This document shows positions 1-7,642 of a stretch of DNA of 33,480 nucleotides, one piece after another. The DNA comes from Euryarchaeota archaeon TMED99 (GTDB taxonomy: Archaea; Thermoplasmatota; Poseidoniia; Poseidoniales; Poseidoniaceae). How positions within the stretch are numbered: position 1 is the first letter of the stretch; each line of letters opens with the position of its first letter. The position numbers were made by a program, and so were the translations under genes. The stretch spans positions 13,042 to 46,521 of the forward strand of contig NHFA02000036.1 in assembly GCA_002170315.2 (NCBI GenBank), written 5' to 3'. A model generated the notes under the pieces. That model searched no databases. It saw only the letters and a program-made list of their open reading frames with translations, and had not been told where the DNA came from.

Positions 1-123
1 CCTGATGTTTTCGAAAAACACGTTTCTCAACGTCAAGCCATCCTACGAGATTTGGCTCAGCGTGATATTCATGACATCCAAACAGTCACACAAGTGATTC
101 AAAACTTCTACGCTTCTCGTTGA
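1..123 (+). CDS. C-terminal end of a probable archaeal type II/IV secretion (pilus or archaellum) ATPase, partial
   Basis: Frame 1 is open from the window edge to a TGA at 121-123 and gives about 40 residues. The tail, with a Q-A-I-L-R-D-L-A block, a D-I-H-D-I block and a closing V-I-Q-N-F-Y, resembles what I remember of the C-terminus of archaeal FlaI/TadA-like ATPases (I-L-x-W-M...I-x-D...V-x-x-I-I-x-x-Y). Those hexameric ATPases drive pilus, archaellum or secretion machines at the membrane. A class III pilin gene lies at 6070-6567, which fits but is not adjacent. The Walker motifs lie outside the window, so the assignment rests on a short tail. The gene converges on the leftward gene ending at 129, five bases away. 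Confidence 0.5.
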   Translation, partial: PDVFEKHVSQRQAILRDLAQRDIHDIQTVTQVIQNFYASR

Positions 124-128
124 AGTGC

Positions 129-1913
129 TTATCCTCGCAGTCGTGCGAGTAAGTCATCGATAGCATCGATTTTTCCACGGGCAGAATCAAGTCGCTCTGA
201 TGCATCGATTACCGATTCAGCAATGACGCTCTCTTCATCGTGTTCTTCTTCCTCTTGTTGCGGTTTGAATGCTTGAGCGAGTGCCTTGAGTTCTGCTACA
301 ATTGCATCAACTTGCGTATCAGAAATCATAATTCCTGGAGCAATACGAGGGATTTCTGCTGGAGAAATGAAGCCGAGTTCCGCTCCGATTATTCCAGCAC
401 AAGCAAGAACCCGTGGGCGTAAGTCAACCGTATTGACTTCGTATCCTCTTGATTCAAGGAATCGAATGACTAAGGCTTGTTGTGCATCTGAGAAACTCCC
501 TTCACTCGATTCAAGAACAGTTTCAACCAGTTCTTCAAAAGCAGCAATGTTTCGTTCAAGACGATCAACGGTCATTCGCTCCATATCTGTGAGGTGAACT
601 GCACCGTGTTGAAGGACTCGGAGAATTCTGTTTCGGCGAGCGATAGAGGGGTCTTGCAATGCTTCTGCTTGGTGAATCTCCACATGCAGGTCGAAAAGCG
701 CATGTAATCTTCCCGATACACTTGGTATTCGCAGGTTGATTCCCATATCATGTCCGATTTGCTCGAAACTCATACGTGCTCGAACTAAATCTCCATCGGA
801 ATTGGCAAGCGTGTTGTTCAATTGGTCACGCAGCACATCTCGGACATTCTCGAAGTTGCGTAATGCTTCTCTCTCACTCCATGAGTTTGGCAGAGAAGCA
901 ACAGCTTCCTTTTCAGCCTGAGAGCGGAATTCAAGTTCCATCAGAGTGTTTCGGATACTATCGCTAACAGCAGGTGTTTCGACAGCGAATCCGTGGCTTG
1001 CAAGGCTTGCAATAAAGGATTCAAGGTCTTCAGAATCACTGGTGCTGCTTACGGCAAGGAAGTCTCTGCCAGCAGCCTCAATCTCTGCTGCCCGTGCTGT
1101 AAGTTCAAGTAAAACTGCCTCGACTTCAAGGGTGTGTTCAACAACTTCAGTGACATGTGCACTTTGAACCATTGCAGGTGATTCATCAGTTGCTGATTGG
1201 TTTTGTCCTGCTCGCAGTGCTTCATCAATAGATGCTGCCAATGGTGCGCGTGAGATTGGAATCCCTTCTTGAGCCAGTTCAGTTCGCATTTCAGTTTCTT
1301 CTTCAAATGTCCATCCTTCGGGATGTTCGGAAACAAATGTCTCAACCGTTTCGAGAACGACCTCTTCTTCTTGTGTTTGAGTGGATTCTGGAGTTTCGTT
1401 GTGAGAATCTTCAGTCGGTGTGGGAATTGAAACGACAGTATCGCCGCTGCGTGGTCTTCGAAGACTCTTCTTGACCTTCCCCCATCCGCCTTGCTGATAG
1501 GCCAACACTCCAGCAACCCGGACCAATAATGCCTGCTTATTTCCCGAGAGTGGCAATTCCAAAATCTTGCACATTTCATGCAACTGGTCACGGGTCATCG
1601 AATCAAGGGATTCAGGAACAAATTGCTTCGGATCGTGGTTGAGGTGAAGGTAGAGTCGCTGTCGACGAGCACGAACAGAGCCTGATTTTTTAATGCCAAA
1701 AATACCGAGAATCTCACCCAGTTCAGCGTTCATGAGTTTTTTGATGCCGTCAGGAGAGAGGTCCCACTGGTCGAGAATAAGGTGCTGAATAAGTCGCCCT
1801 CTGACCACTTCAACAGAACCATTTTTCGGAAGATTATAGGTGACGGCCAACTCTTTGAGTCCATCAAAACGTGCTTGATAGAGTTCGTTCAAGAGTTCGC
1901 TTTTTGCGGTCAC
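129..1913 (-). CDS. SAP-repeat protein, function unknown
   Basis: This protein of about 594 residues opens with three SAP-like helix-extended-helix motifs in the first 140 residues, each with the pattern L-x-x-L...gL-P/K-x-G-S/N-x-x-x-x-x-x-R-L. Recognisable pieces are LAVTYNLPKNGS, FGIKKSGSVRARRQRL and LELPLSGNKQALLVRV. SAP motifs usually bind DNA or RNA. The rest is glutamate-rich and mostly helical, with no catalytic motif or membrane segment that I recognise, and it ends in a likely coiled coil. The frame is open further upstream to 2075, but that extension looks non-coding and overlaps the divergent gene's leader. I chose the GTG at 1913, preceded by AGGTGGGAAA. A TATA-like element on this strand (about 1949-1953) lies about 38 bases upstream. 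The nucleic-acid role is inferred from the SAP motifs only. Confidence 0.72.
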   Translation of the reverse strand: MTAKSELLNELYQARFDGLKELAVTYNLPKNGSVEVVRGRLIQHLILDQWDLSPDGIKKLMNAELGEILGIFGIKKSGSVRARRQRLYLHLNHDPKQFVPESLDSMTRDQLHEMCKILELPLSGNKQALLVRVAGVLAYQQGGWGKVKKSLRRPRSGDTVVSIPTPTEDSHNETPESTQTQEEEVVLETVETFVSEHPEGWTFEEETEMRTELAQEGIPISRAPLAASIDEALRAGQNQSATDESPAMVQSAHVTEVVEHTLEVEAVLLELTARAAEIEAAGRDFLAVSSTSDSEDLESFIASLASHGFAVETPAVSDSIRNTLMELEFRSQAEKEAVASLPNSWSEREALRNFENVRDVLRDQLNNTLANSDGDLVRARMSFEQIGHDMGINLRIPSVSGRLHALFDLHVEIHQAEALQDPSIARRNRILRVLQHGAVHLTDMERMTVDRLERNIAAFEELVETVLESSEGSFSDAQQALVIRFLESRGYEVNTVDLRPRVLACAGIIGAELGFISPAEIPRIAPGIMISDTQVDAIVAELKALAQAFKPQQEEEEHDEESVIAESVIDASERLDSARGKIDAIDDLLARLRG

Positions 1914-2074
1914 TTTCCCACCTACCCTTGGCAATCGGTTCAAAGGGGTATATGTGTCTTCGCCGTGATGGGAGAGTAAAAAGGGCAGTTCTTCGACTCT
2001 TTTTCCGCCCCCATATGCTGTATTGAGGGTGTTTTGAGCAATGCTTTGAAGTGGGTGAAGGAGAGGACAGAACA

Positions 2075-2653
2075 ATGGCGAGGACGGTGAAGGCGACGAA
2101 GGCTGCCATTAAGGAAGCCAATACGCTTGTAGAGTCGTTACGTGAACTGGTTTGGACGGACTTAAAGTCTCAATATTCCGCGTTTGAAGAAATGCTTCGT
2201 GAAAGGATTCATGGAGCAGAAGAATCTATTGTTGAGGCATCGAAAGGTAAGGCGGCAATCGTTGCAGGTATTAGCGTCATGCGAAAAGACCTGGATAAAG
2301 CACAGCGACGTTTCTCGCGCTCCAATGATGTTGAAGAATTAAGGGCGTTTTTGGTCGAATTAGCCGAAACAATTCATCGCTTACGAGTTGCGAATAATGA
2401 TATTGTTGAATCGCTTCATATCGTCATCAATCCACACCTTTCTGCTATTGAAATAGTGGAAAAGTTTGCCTCCGACCTTCAGCGTTCTGCTGGAACTTGG
2501 GAGAGAAACGGTCGTCAAATCGATGAATCAATCCATGAATTATGCGATGATAATGAACCGGCTGAACTCACTGATTTGGAACATTATATTACAAAACAGG
2601 GATATGGTTCGTTGCTCGAGAAGCCGAGTCATTCTTCTTCCGAAGAAGATTGA
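2075..2653 (+). CDS. hypothetical helical protein
   Basis: The 192-residue product begins MARTVKATK and is highly charged and almost entirely helix-forming. Long heptad-like runs suggest coiled coils around residues 10-55 and 70-130. There is no signal peptide, membrane segment, cysteine motif or nucleotide-binding loop. The ATG at 2075 was chosen because GGAGAGG lies 8-14 bases upstream; a GTG at 2051 would add eight residues. It is transcribed divergently from the SAP-repeat gene across about 160 bases. Its 3' end overlaps the end of the convergent HemC-like gene by 25 bases, and both proteins end in serine- and glutamate-rich tails because they read the same overlap. I do not recognise the family. 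Confidence 0.7.
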   Translation: MARTVKATKAAIKEANTLVESLRELVWTDLKSQYSAFEEMLRERIHGAEESIVEASKGKAAIVAGISVMRKDLDKAQRRFSRSNDVEELRAFLVELAETIHRLRVANNDIVESLHIVINPHLSAIEIVEKFASDLQRSAGTWERNGRQIDESIHELCDDNEPAELTDLEHYITKQGYGSLLEKPSHSSSEED

Positions 2654-3816
2654 ACTGTGTGCAGGTCCAAAAGTGCGGGTTTTGCCATATTGTATTCATC
2701 AGGAAGACCTGGTAAGGTGCGAATCATTTCTTCATGCTCCGCTTCCATCGTTGCGAGTAAGATTTCAAATTCTTTGAGAACATTGACCATACCCATGTGG
2801 CTTTCTTCAATGGTGCAAATACGTTCAACGCTCGCAGAAACTGTTCCCAGATAATTCAATGTTTCAAGTTTCATTTCAAGACGTGGGCTGGTCGATGTTC
2901 CTTTTTTAGGAACGGAACGCTCCCACTTTTCAGCACCGGTTAATTTCTCCCCTTTCCTCTTGCCTTGAACGTCGTTTGAGTCAAGCAGTGAATCATTTGT
3001 GAAATCACCATCAAGAGAACGCTGTGCTTCTTTCAGAATCGTCTTGAACTTACGTTGCTCAACGTGAATCCCGATGATAGGGTGTAATTTTTCGGGCAGT
3101 GAGTCCAGTAATGCTCCTTCGATACGGTGCGAGAGATAAGCGCCTGAGTCGGTCATCGGGGGAACTTTGGAAGGAGGAAAATCTGTACGGGATACAAGTA
3201 ATGTAAATCCATACAACGGAGGAGGTACAAAATGGGTGCGTTCAGGATTTTCTCTTTGCAGCCCAAGAGTGTGTCGGCGAGCTTTGAACTTGAGTGCAGA
3301 ATGTTCTCCACGAGAGACAACGAAACCTTCCAACAATTCGTCTTGACGACATTCTTCGATCCAGTGGACTCTCTCTTCTTCATCCAAATTGAGATATGCC
3401 TCGAGTTTTCCAATTTGCTTTGCAAATTGCTCACTGGTCAGTAAAGTAAGATCACTACGAAGCCTTCGCATTTGTCTACGAAGTAATTCATGGTCGCAAA
3501 CGATGAGTGCTTTTTCGTGTAAATATTCCGGCTTATCATCAGAAACGAGAACCCATGTTGGCTCTCTTCTTGGTAAGACTGAAACGATGGATAATCCTTC
3601 CACATTTTGTTCTCTCCAATCTAAAGCGCTCATTGCCATCAAGTCGCCAGTGCCGCTTTTGAGTGCTTCAATCGCCGACTCGATATGTGGGAGTTGGCTT
3701 AATTTGAAATCGAAATCTTTGCGATTTGTTTCGATGCTACGCTCTATTTGAAGACGTACACCATCGTTACGGGATGCCGTTGTGAGGACTTCTAATCGAA
3801 TCCTTTCAGACAACAC
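2629..3816 (-). CDS. porphobilinogen deaminase (HemC)-like protein lacking the cofactor cysteine
   Basis: The first ~260 residues follow hydroxymethylbilane synthase block by block. An A-L-K-S-G-T-G-D-L segment leads to S-A-L-D, which matches H-S-M-K-D and keeps the catalytic aspartate. Then come L-S-I-V-S-V-L-P-R-R-E-P (E. coli L-G-L-V-T-I-C-E-R-E-D-P), ELLRRQMRRLRSDL (E. coli SSLRRQCQLAERRPDL), and a counterpart of the P-A-V-G-Q-G-A block. The substrate-binding R-G-N-V-x-T-R segment is replaced by T-S-E-Q-F-A-K-Q. The G-G-C-Q-V-P-I-G site, whose cysteine holds the dipyrromethane cofactor, reads L-P-E-K-L-H-P-I-I-G without cysteine. About 130 extra C-terminal residues are not HemC-like. Deaminase activity is therefore unlikely; the fold may have been reused. 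I prefer GTG 3816 (or TTG 3813), beside GAGGTGAT. An ATG at 3879 would leave only 15 bases to the divergent gene. Confidence 0.62.
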   Translation of the reverse strand: MLSERIRLEVLTTASRNDGVRLQIERSIETNRKDFDFKLSQLPHIESAIEALKSGTGDLMAMSALDWREQNVEGLSIVSVLPRREPTWVLVSDDKPEYLHEKALIVCDHELLRRQMRRLRSDLTLLTSEQFAKQIGKLEAYLNLDEEERVHWIEECRQDELLEGFVVSRGEHSALKFKARRHTLGLQRENPERTHFVPPPLYGFTLLVSRTDFPPSKVPPMTDSGAYLSHRIEGALLDSLPEKLHPIIGIHVEQRKFKTILKEAQRSLDGDFTNDSLLDSNDVQGKRKGEKLTGAEKWERSVPKKGTSTSPRLEMKLETLNYLGTVSASVERICTIEESHMGMVNVLKEFEILLATMEAEHEEMIRTLPGLPDEYNMAKPALLDLHTVQSSSEEE

Positions 3817-3894
3817 ATCACCTCGGCGAGGATGACTCCTCACATTACAAGGCCGGAGACTACGGGTTAAGAAGGACACCCCTGTGGGAGAAGT

Positions 3895-4878
3895 ATGGCG
3901 GGCATTGAGTTTGGGGCGAGTGACCGCCTAGAATCAATGAGGCTGTTAGTCGATGCTGAACTTGAGGCCTTAATCGAAAATGAAATTGAGAGTGGCTCCG
4001 GTCAAGTGGCTGAATTGTGCGGCTCTGTTCTTCTTGCAGGAGGTAAACGCCTTCGCCCGTTACTGATTCTTCTTGCTCATGAAATTGCAGGTGGAACGGA
4101 CATCGAAGAGATCATGCCACTCGCTTTAGCCTCTGAAATGATTCACACTGCTACACTTGTTCACGATGATATCAATGACGAAGCATCACACCGCAGAGGT
4201 GTTGAAACGATTCATTCACGAGTTGGTTTACCCAAAGCAGTTATTGCTGGAGATTGGCTTTTTACCAAAGGCTTCGGACTTGGTGGATGCTATGAGGAAA
4301 ACATCGTCCGTATCTTGGCTCAGTATTGTGCAGACCTTGCAGTTTCTGAATTTGAACAACTCGACCATGTATTGGACCTCACCACTTCTCCAGAGGATTA
4401 TCTTCGTATTGTGAGGGGCAAAACAGCCGGTCCTTTTGGTGCAGGTTGCTATGCTGCAGGTTTAGTTGCAGGACTTTCCGATGAACGTGCATATTCTCTC
4501 AAACAATTTGGAATGGAACTTGGAATTGCTTTCCAACTGGTCGATGACTTACTCGATTTACGTGGTGATGAGCGTATGGGTAAACCTCGTGGAGCAGACG
4601 TAATCGAAGGTAAAATGACTCTACCTCTCATTCACGCCCTTACCCTATCTCACGGTAAACAACGGGTAAGGCTTGCAGAACTGATTGAAGACTTTTCAGA
4701 TGAAGACTTCGATGAATTGATGGATTTGTTAAATCGTTCAGACAGTATGAAGTATACCGAAATTCTTGTTAAAACTCATCTTGAACGTGCAGTGACGAAT
4801 CTCAATGCATTTGTTGATAGTGATGCAAAGAAGCACATGGTGAGTATTACAGATTACGTGATGAATCGTCACATGTGA
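3895..4878 (+). CDS. polyprenyl diphosphate synthase, probably geranylgeranyl diphosphate synthase
   Basis: The enzyme joins allylic and isopentenyl diphosphates to build the isoprenoid chain of archaeal lipids. Motifs of the trans-prenyltransferase family are intact: G-G-K-R-L-R-P at residues 49-55, the first aspartate-rich motif D-D-I-N-D at 91-95, and the second, F-Q-L-V-D-D-L-L-D, at 213-221. The residue five before the first aspartate motif is alanine, which in this family allows products of C20 or longer. Length (327 residues) is normal. The ATG at 3895 follows GGGAGAAGT. The next gene, geranylgeranyl reductase, starts within a dozen bases of the stop, so the two form a lipid operon. 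Exact chain length cannot be read from sequence alone. Confidence 0.9.
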   Translation: MAGIEFGASDRLESMRLLVDAELEALIENEIESGSGQVAELCGSVLLAGGKRLRPLLILLAHEIAGGTDIEEIMPLALASEMIHTATLVHDDINDEASHRRGVETIHSRVGLPKAVIAGDWLFTKGFGLGGCYEENIVRILAQYCADLAVSEFEQLDHVLDLTTSPEDYLRIVRGKTAGPFGAGCYAAGLVAGLSDERAYSLKQFGMELGIAFQLVDDLLDLRGDERMGKPRGADVIEGKMTLPLIHALTLSHGKQRVRLAELIEDFSDEDFDELMDLLNRSDSMKYTEILVKTHLERAVTNLNAFVDSDAKKHMVSITDYVMNRHM

Positions 4879-4888
4879 GGTGTTTATT

Positions 4889-5986
4889 TTGGAATCATAC
4901 GATCATCAGTTGATAGTTATTGGAGGCGGGCCAGCAGGTAGTACTGTAGCGCGTTTTGCTGCAGAAGGTGGCGTTGAAGTTCTGGTTATCGATGGACGCG
5001 ACCCCATAGGCTCTCCATTGCAGTGCGGAGAACTTGTTCCATCAAATGATGAAATGCGTCGTTTGTGCCCCGACGTCCCAGAGATGGATGAGTTGTTCAA
5101 AACTCCAGATCATGCCATTTCTCGACATTCAACTCAAATGCATTTACTCCCGCCATCAGGCCGACCACTCAAATTTGATTTTGACGGTTATGTTCTTAAT
5201 CGAGTTGCGCATGACGAATTTTTAGTCGATTTGGCGAAAGAGGCTGGTGCCGACTACATGACCAACAGCCGGGTTGAAGGCGTTGATGGGCATACGGTGA
5301 CTTTGAGAGATGGAAGCACACTTACCGCACAAATTATTGTTGATGCAGGTGGCCATAATGGCCCGATTCGAAGACAGTATTGGAATGAGAAGTCAACCAA
5401 AATACCGGTGAAATTTGCACTCATGGATGGCGATTTTGGTGATGCAGTTGAACTTCACTTCGGGTCAATGGCCCCAGGAGGATATGCTTGGATGTTCCCG
5501 AAAGGTCAAGGAGCCAACATCGGACTTGGAATTCAAAAAAGTTTCAGTAAAGGAAAATCCCTCAACCAATTCACGGATGAATTTCTTTCGAAATATGATG
5601 GCGATATTACCTTCCATGGTGCCGGTTCATTGCCAATGTCTGGCACGTTGAAGAGTTTCGTGAAAGGGCACTACATGCTCGTTGGTGACTCAGCTGGTAT
5701 GGTTTTGCCATCAAACGGTGCAGGTATTACAATTGCAATGATCGGTGGTCGAATTGCCGGACAAGTTATCGCTGAGAATCTCAAAAACGGAACGCCTCTG
5801 GAAGAATACGAAAAGCGATGGAAAAAGCAGATGGGCAAGGTAATGCGAAATTCAAAACGCTCGTTCAAGATTGGAAGTATGATGTTCCGATTACCAGATT
5901 GGATTCTCAATATGATGTTCAATCCATTGACCAAAGGGATCATTTGGCGAGCAGTCACCTGCCGTCGAATGTTTTGGCTCATTTAG
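4889..5986 (+). CDS. geranylgeranyl reductase family FAD-dependent oxidoreductase
   Basis: This flavoprotein family saturates double bonds of geranylgeranyl chains, giving the phytanyl chains of archaeal membrane lipids. The N-terminus carries the FAD-binding motif V-I-G-G-G-P-A-G with the distal acidic residue in V-L-V-I-D. The family segment P-L-Q-C-G-E-L-V follows, and the second FAD motif is L-V-G-D-S-A-G with the downstream N-G-A-G-I. No membrane helix is seen. I chose TTG at 4889 because GAGGTG at 4878-4883 is well spaced as a ribosome binding site. The alternative GTG at 4880 lies inside that site and adds three residues. It is co-transcribed with the prenyl synthase upstream. The electron donor is unknown; etfAB lies at the far end of the window, but a link is speculative. 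Confidence 0.88.
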   Translation: MESYDHQLIVIGGGPAGSTVARFAAEGGVEVLVIDGRDPIGSPLQCGELVPSNDEMRRLCPDVPEMDELFKTPDHAISRHSTQMHLLPPSGRPLKFDFDGYVLNRVAHDEFLVDLAKEAGADYMTNSRVEGVDGHTVTLRDGSTLTAQIIVDAGGHNGPIRRQYWNEKSTKIPVKFALMDGDFGDAVELHFGSMAPGGYAWMFPKGQGANIGLGIQKSFSKGKSLNQFTDEFLSKYDGDITFHGAGSLPMSGTLKSFVKGHYMLVGDSAGMVLPSNGAGITIAMIGGRIAGQVIAENLKNGTPLEEYEKRWKKQMGKVMRNSKRSFKIGSMMFRLPDWILNMMFNPLTKGIIWRAVTCRRMFWLI

Positions 5987-6069
5987 AAACCGAACCACTC
6001 TGCTGAAGTCATTCGTTTATGGCGAAAGTTTGCGGTTGATTCAAGACCTATCGACGCCACAGGTGTTCC

Positions 6070-6567
6070 ATGCGCAACCTGCGGCGGTCGTCCAACAACG
6101 AGGCTGTGAGTCCGGTTATTGCGACTGTTCTCCTGCTTGCCATCACGGTTATGCTTTCGAGCATGGTGTTTGTCTTGATGCAAGGAGCACTTACGACTGC
6201 TGAGAAACCTGCGGCACAAGCGACTGTTAGCGTTCGCGGTTTATCCAATGGTTTCCACGTCATTCGGATGACTTCACTGGACCAAACTATTGACCCAGCT
6301 AAGATTCAATACGATCTCTCGCCTGAGAACCTCGATGATGGCGATCCCATTCGAGGTAAAGTGAGTGATAATGGAACGTATGGCGTGATTGGCGCGAACG
6401 TTTCGTTCCATGACCGTGATGCTGGTTATTCGGTGAGCCAAGGTGATTATTTTGTTATTGACTCGACAACCGTAGGTTCTGATTCGGGTACATGGAGATT
6501 CAAACTCGTAGATTTGTCGACCAATTCGGTGATGGTCAACGTAGTTTTACCACCGATTGAGACGTAA
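6070..6567 (+). CDS. archaeal type IV pilin-like protein
   Basis: The 165-residue protein starts with a short arginine-rich leader, then N-E-A-V-S-P-V-I-A-T-V-L-L-L-A-I-T-V, the hallmark of archaeal pilins with a class III signal peptide. In that family a prepilin peptidase cuts ahead of the hydrophobic stretch, which then forms the filament core. The remaining ~125 residues look like a small beta-rich exposed domain. The ATG at 6070 follows AGGTG with a five-base gap. The stop abuts the stop of the convergent moaA gene with no spacer. It could be an adhesive pilus subunit or a pseudopilin of a secretion system. The probable ATPase end at position 1 belongs to the same kind of machine but is not adjacent. 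Confidence 0.87.
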   Translation: MRNLRRSSNNEAVSPVIATVLLLAITVMLSSMVFVLMQGALTTAEKPAAQATVSVRGLSNGFHVIRMTSLDQTIDPAKIQYDLSPENLDDGDPIRGKVSDNGTYGVIGANVSFHDRDAGYSVSQGDYFVIDSTTVGSDSGTWRFKLVDLSTNSVMVNVVLPPIET

Positions 6568-7590
6568 TTAGCCGCCGATAAACGACATTTCGACGGGTTG
6601 TCTTGTTTCTTTGAGTTGAGTTCTCAGTTCAGAATATCTGTCGTCTCTGTATGTCCAAATGTCTCGAATTATTTGACCAATTTCTTGTTCATTAGCACCA
6701 AAGCGTAGAATGCCTCTTAGGTCATAACCTTGCTCTGAAAAGAGGCATGTATACATCGAACCGTGTGCGGAAAGACGTGCACGTGAGCAATTTCCACAGA
6801 ACGGTTTTGTTACCGATTCAATGAAACCTACCGTAGAGCCATTGACAAATCGCCATAGGCGGGCAACATCGGATGGGTGCTCAGACGCTCTTGGTTCGAG
6901 AGGTCCCAAGTGATTACGCAGGATGTCTCTCATCTCTTTTCCACTGATTACCGCATCAAGATTCCAATTATTGGTCGTTCCTACATCCATGAACTCAATG
7001 AATCGGACAGGAATGTCTCGTTCCATACATGCTTTGGCTAAAGGAACGATTTGAGACTCATTGACGCCTTTCTTGACCACGCAATTCACTTTGACAGTCA
7101 GGCCAATCTGTTGCGCTAAATCGATGCCTTCGAATATTTGAGAGGGCGTATTCTTGCTGTCTGTAATCGTTTGAAAGAGTTCCTCTTCAACAGCGTCAAG
7201 ACTTACGGTAACTCGGCTCAAACCACTTTTGAGTAACATCTCAGCATGACGTTGCAAAAGCACTCCGTTGGTGGTCATGGCGATGTCAAGGTCCGGGTCG
7301 AGCTCCCGCAAGAGTCGGAGAAGAACATGGACGTCTCTTCGAAGCAGTGGTTCACCACCGGTAATTCTGACTTTAGCGAGACCTAACGGCAGTAACGAGG
7401 CAACCACTTTCGCCATTTCTTCGTAACTCAAGATTTCTTCCTTGCCCAAAAAAGTGTGCCCAGGCCCAAATTTGTCTCTCGGCATACAATATGTGCATCG
7501 GAAATTACATCGGTCAGTAATTGAGATTCGCAGGTCCCTCAAGGGGCGGCCTTGTGAATCCTGCAGCGACATCAGCAACGCTATGCGCAT
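6568..7590 (-). CDS. moaA: GTP 3',8-cyclase MoaA, molybdenum cofactor biosynthesis
   Basis: MoaA is a radical-SAM enzyme that turns GTP into 3',8-cyclo-GTP, the first step of molybdopterin synthesis. The SAM cluster motif C-N-F-R-C-T-Y-C lies at residues 28-35 from the chosen start, followed by I-T-G-G-E-P-L. The second cluster motif is C-G-N-C-S-R-A-R-L with a third cysteine in M-Y-T-C-L-F. The protein ends in the conserved Gly-Gly tail needed for activity. Length is about 340 residues, typical for the family. The frame is open further upstream, but that part is not MoaA-like and would overlap aroA, so I chose ATG 7590; ATG 7572 is also possible. The divergent aroA starts 53 bases away. No other moa gene is nearby, although a MoaD/ThiS-like carrier lies at 21393-21593. 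Confidence 0.93.
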   Translation of the reverse strand: MRIALLMSLQDSQGRPLRDLRISITDRCNFRCTYCMPRDKFGPGHTFLGKEEILSYEEMAKVVASLLPLGLAKVRITGGEPLLRRDVHVLLRLLRELDPDLDIAMTTNGVLLQRHAEMLLKSGLSRVTVSLDAVEEELFQTITDSKNTPSQIFEGIDLAQQIGLTVKVNCVVKKGVNESQIVPLAKACMERDIPVRFIEFMDVGTTNNWNLDAVISGKEMRDILRNHLGPLEPRASEHPSDVARLWRFVNGSTVGFIESVTKPFCGNCSRARLSAHGSMYTCLFSEQGYDLRGILRFGANEQEIGQIIRDIWTYRDDRYSELRTQLKETRQPVEMSFIGG

Positions 7591-7642
7591 TCGGCTTTTT
7601 ATTCTTGCAAGGGTTGATGCGTGTTTGGAGGTTGCGTTGAAC

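Noticed and set aside
1049-1591. 180-codon minus-strand ORF
   Set aside because: It lies wholly inside the SAP-repeat gene in another frame and has a lysine/leucine-rich composition typical of a shadow frame.
1914-2075. N-terminal extension of the SAP-repeat ORF to 2075
   Set aside because: The extra residues look non-coding and cross the leader of the divergent gene; a GTG at 1913 with an upstream AGGTGGG is better placed.
7442-7642. Upstream extension of aroA
   Set aside because: It runs antisense through the moaA N-terminus and has no EPSP synthase similarity.
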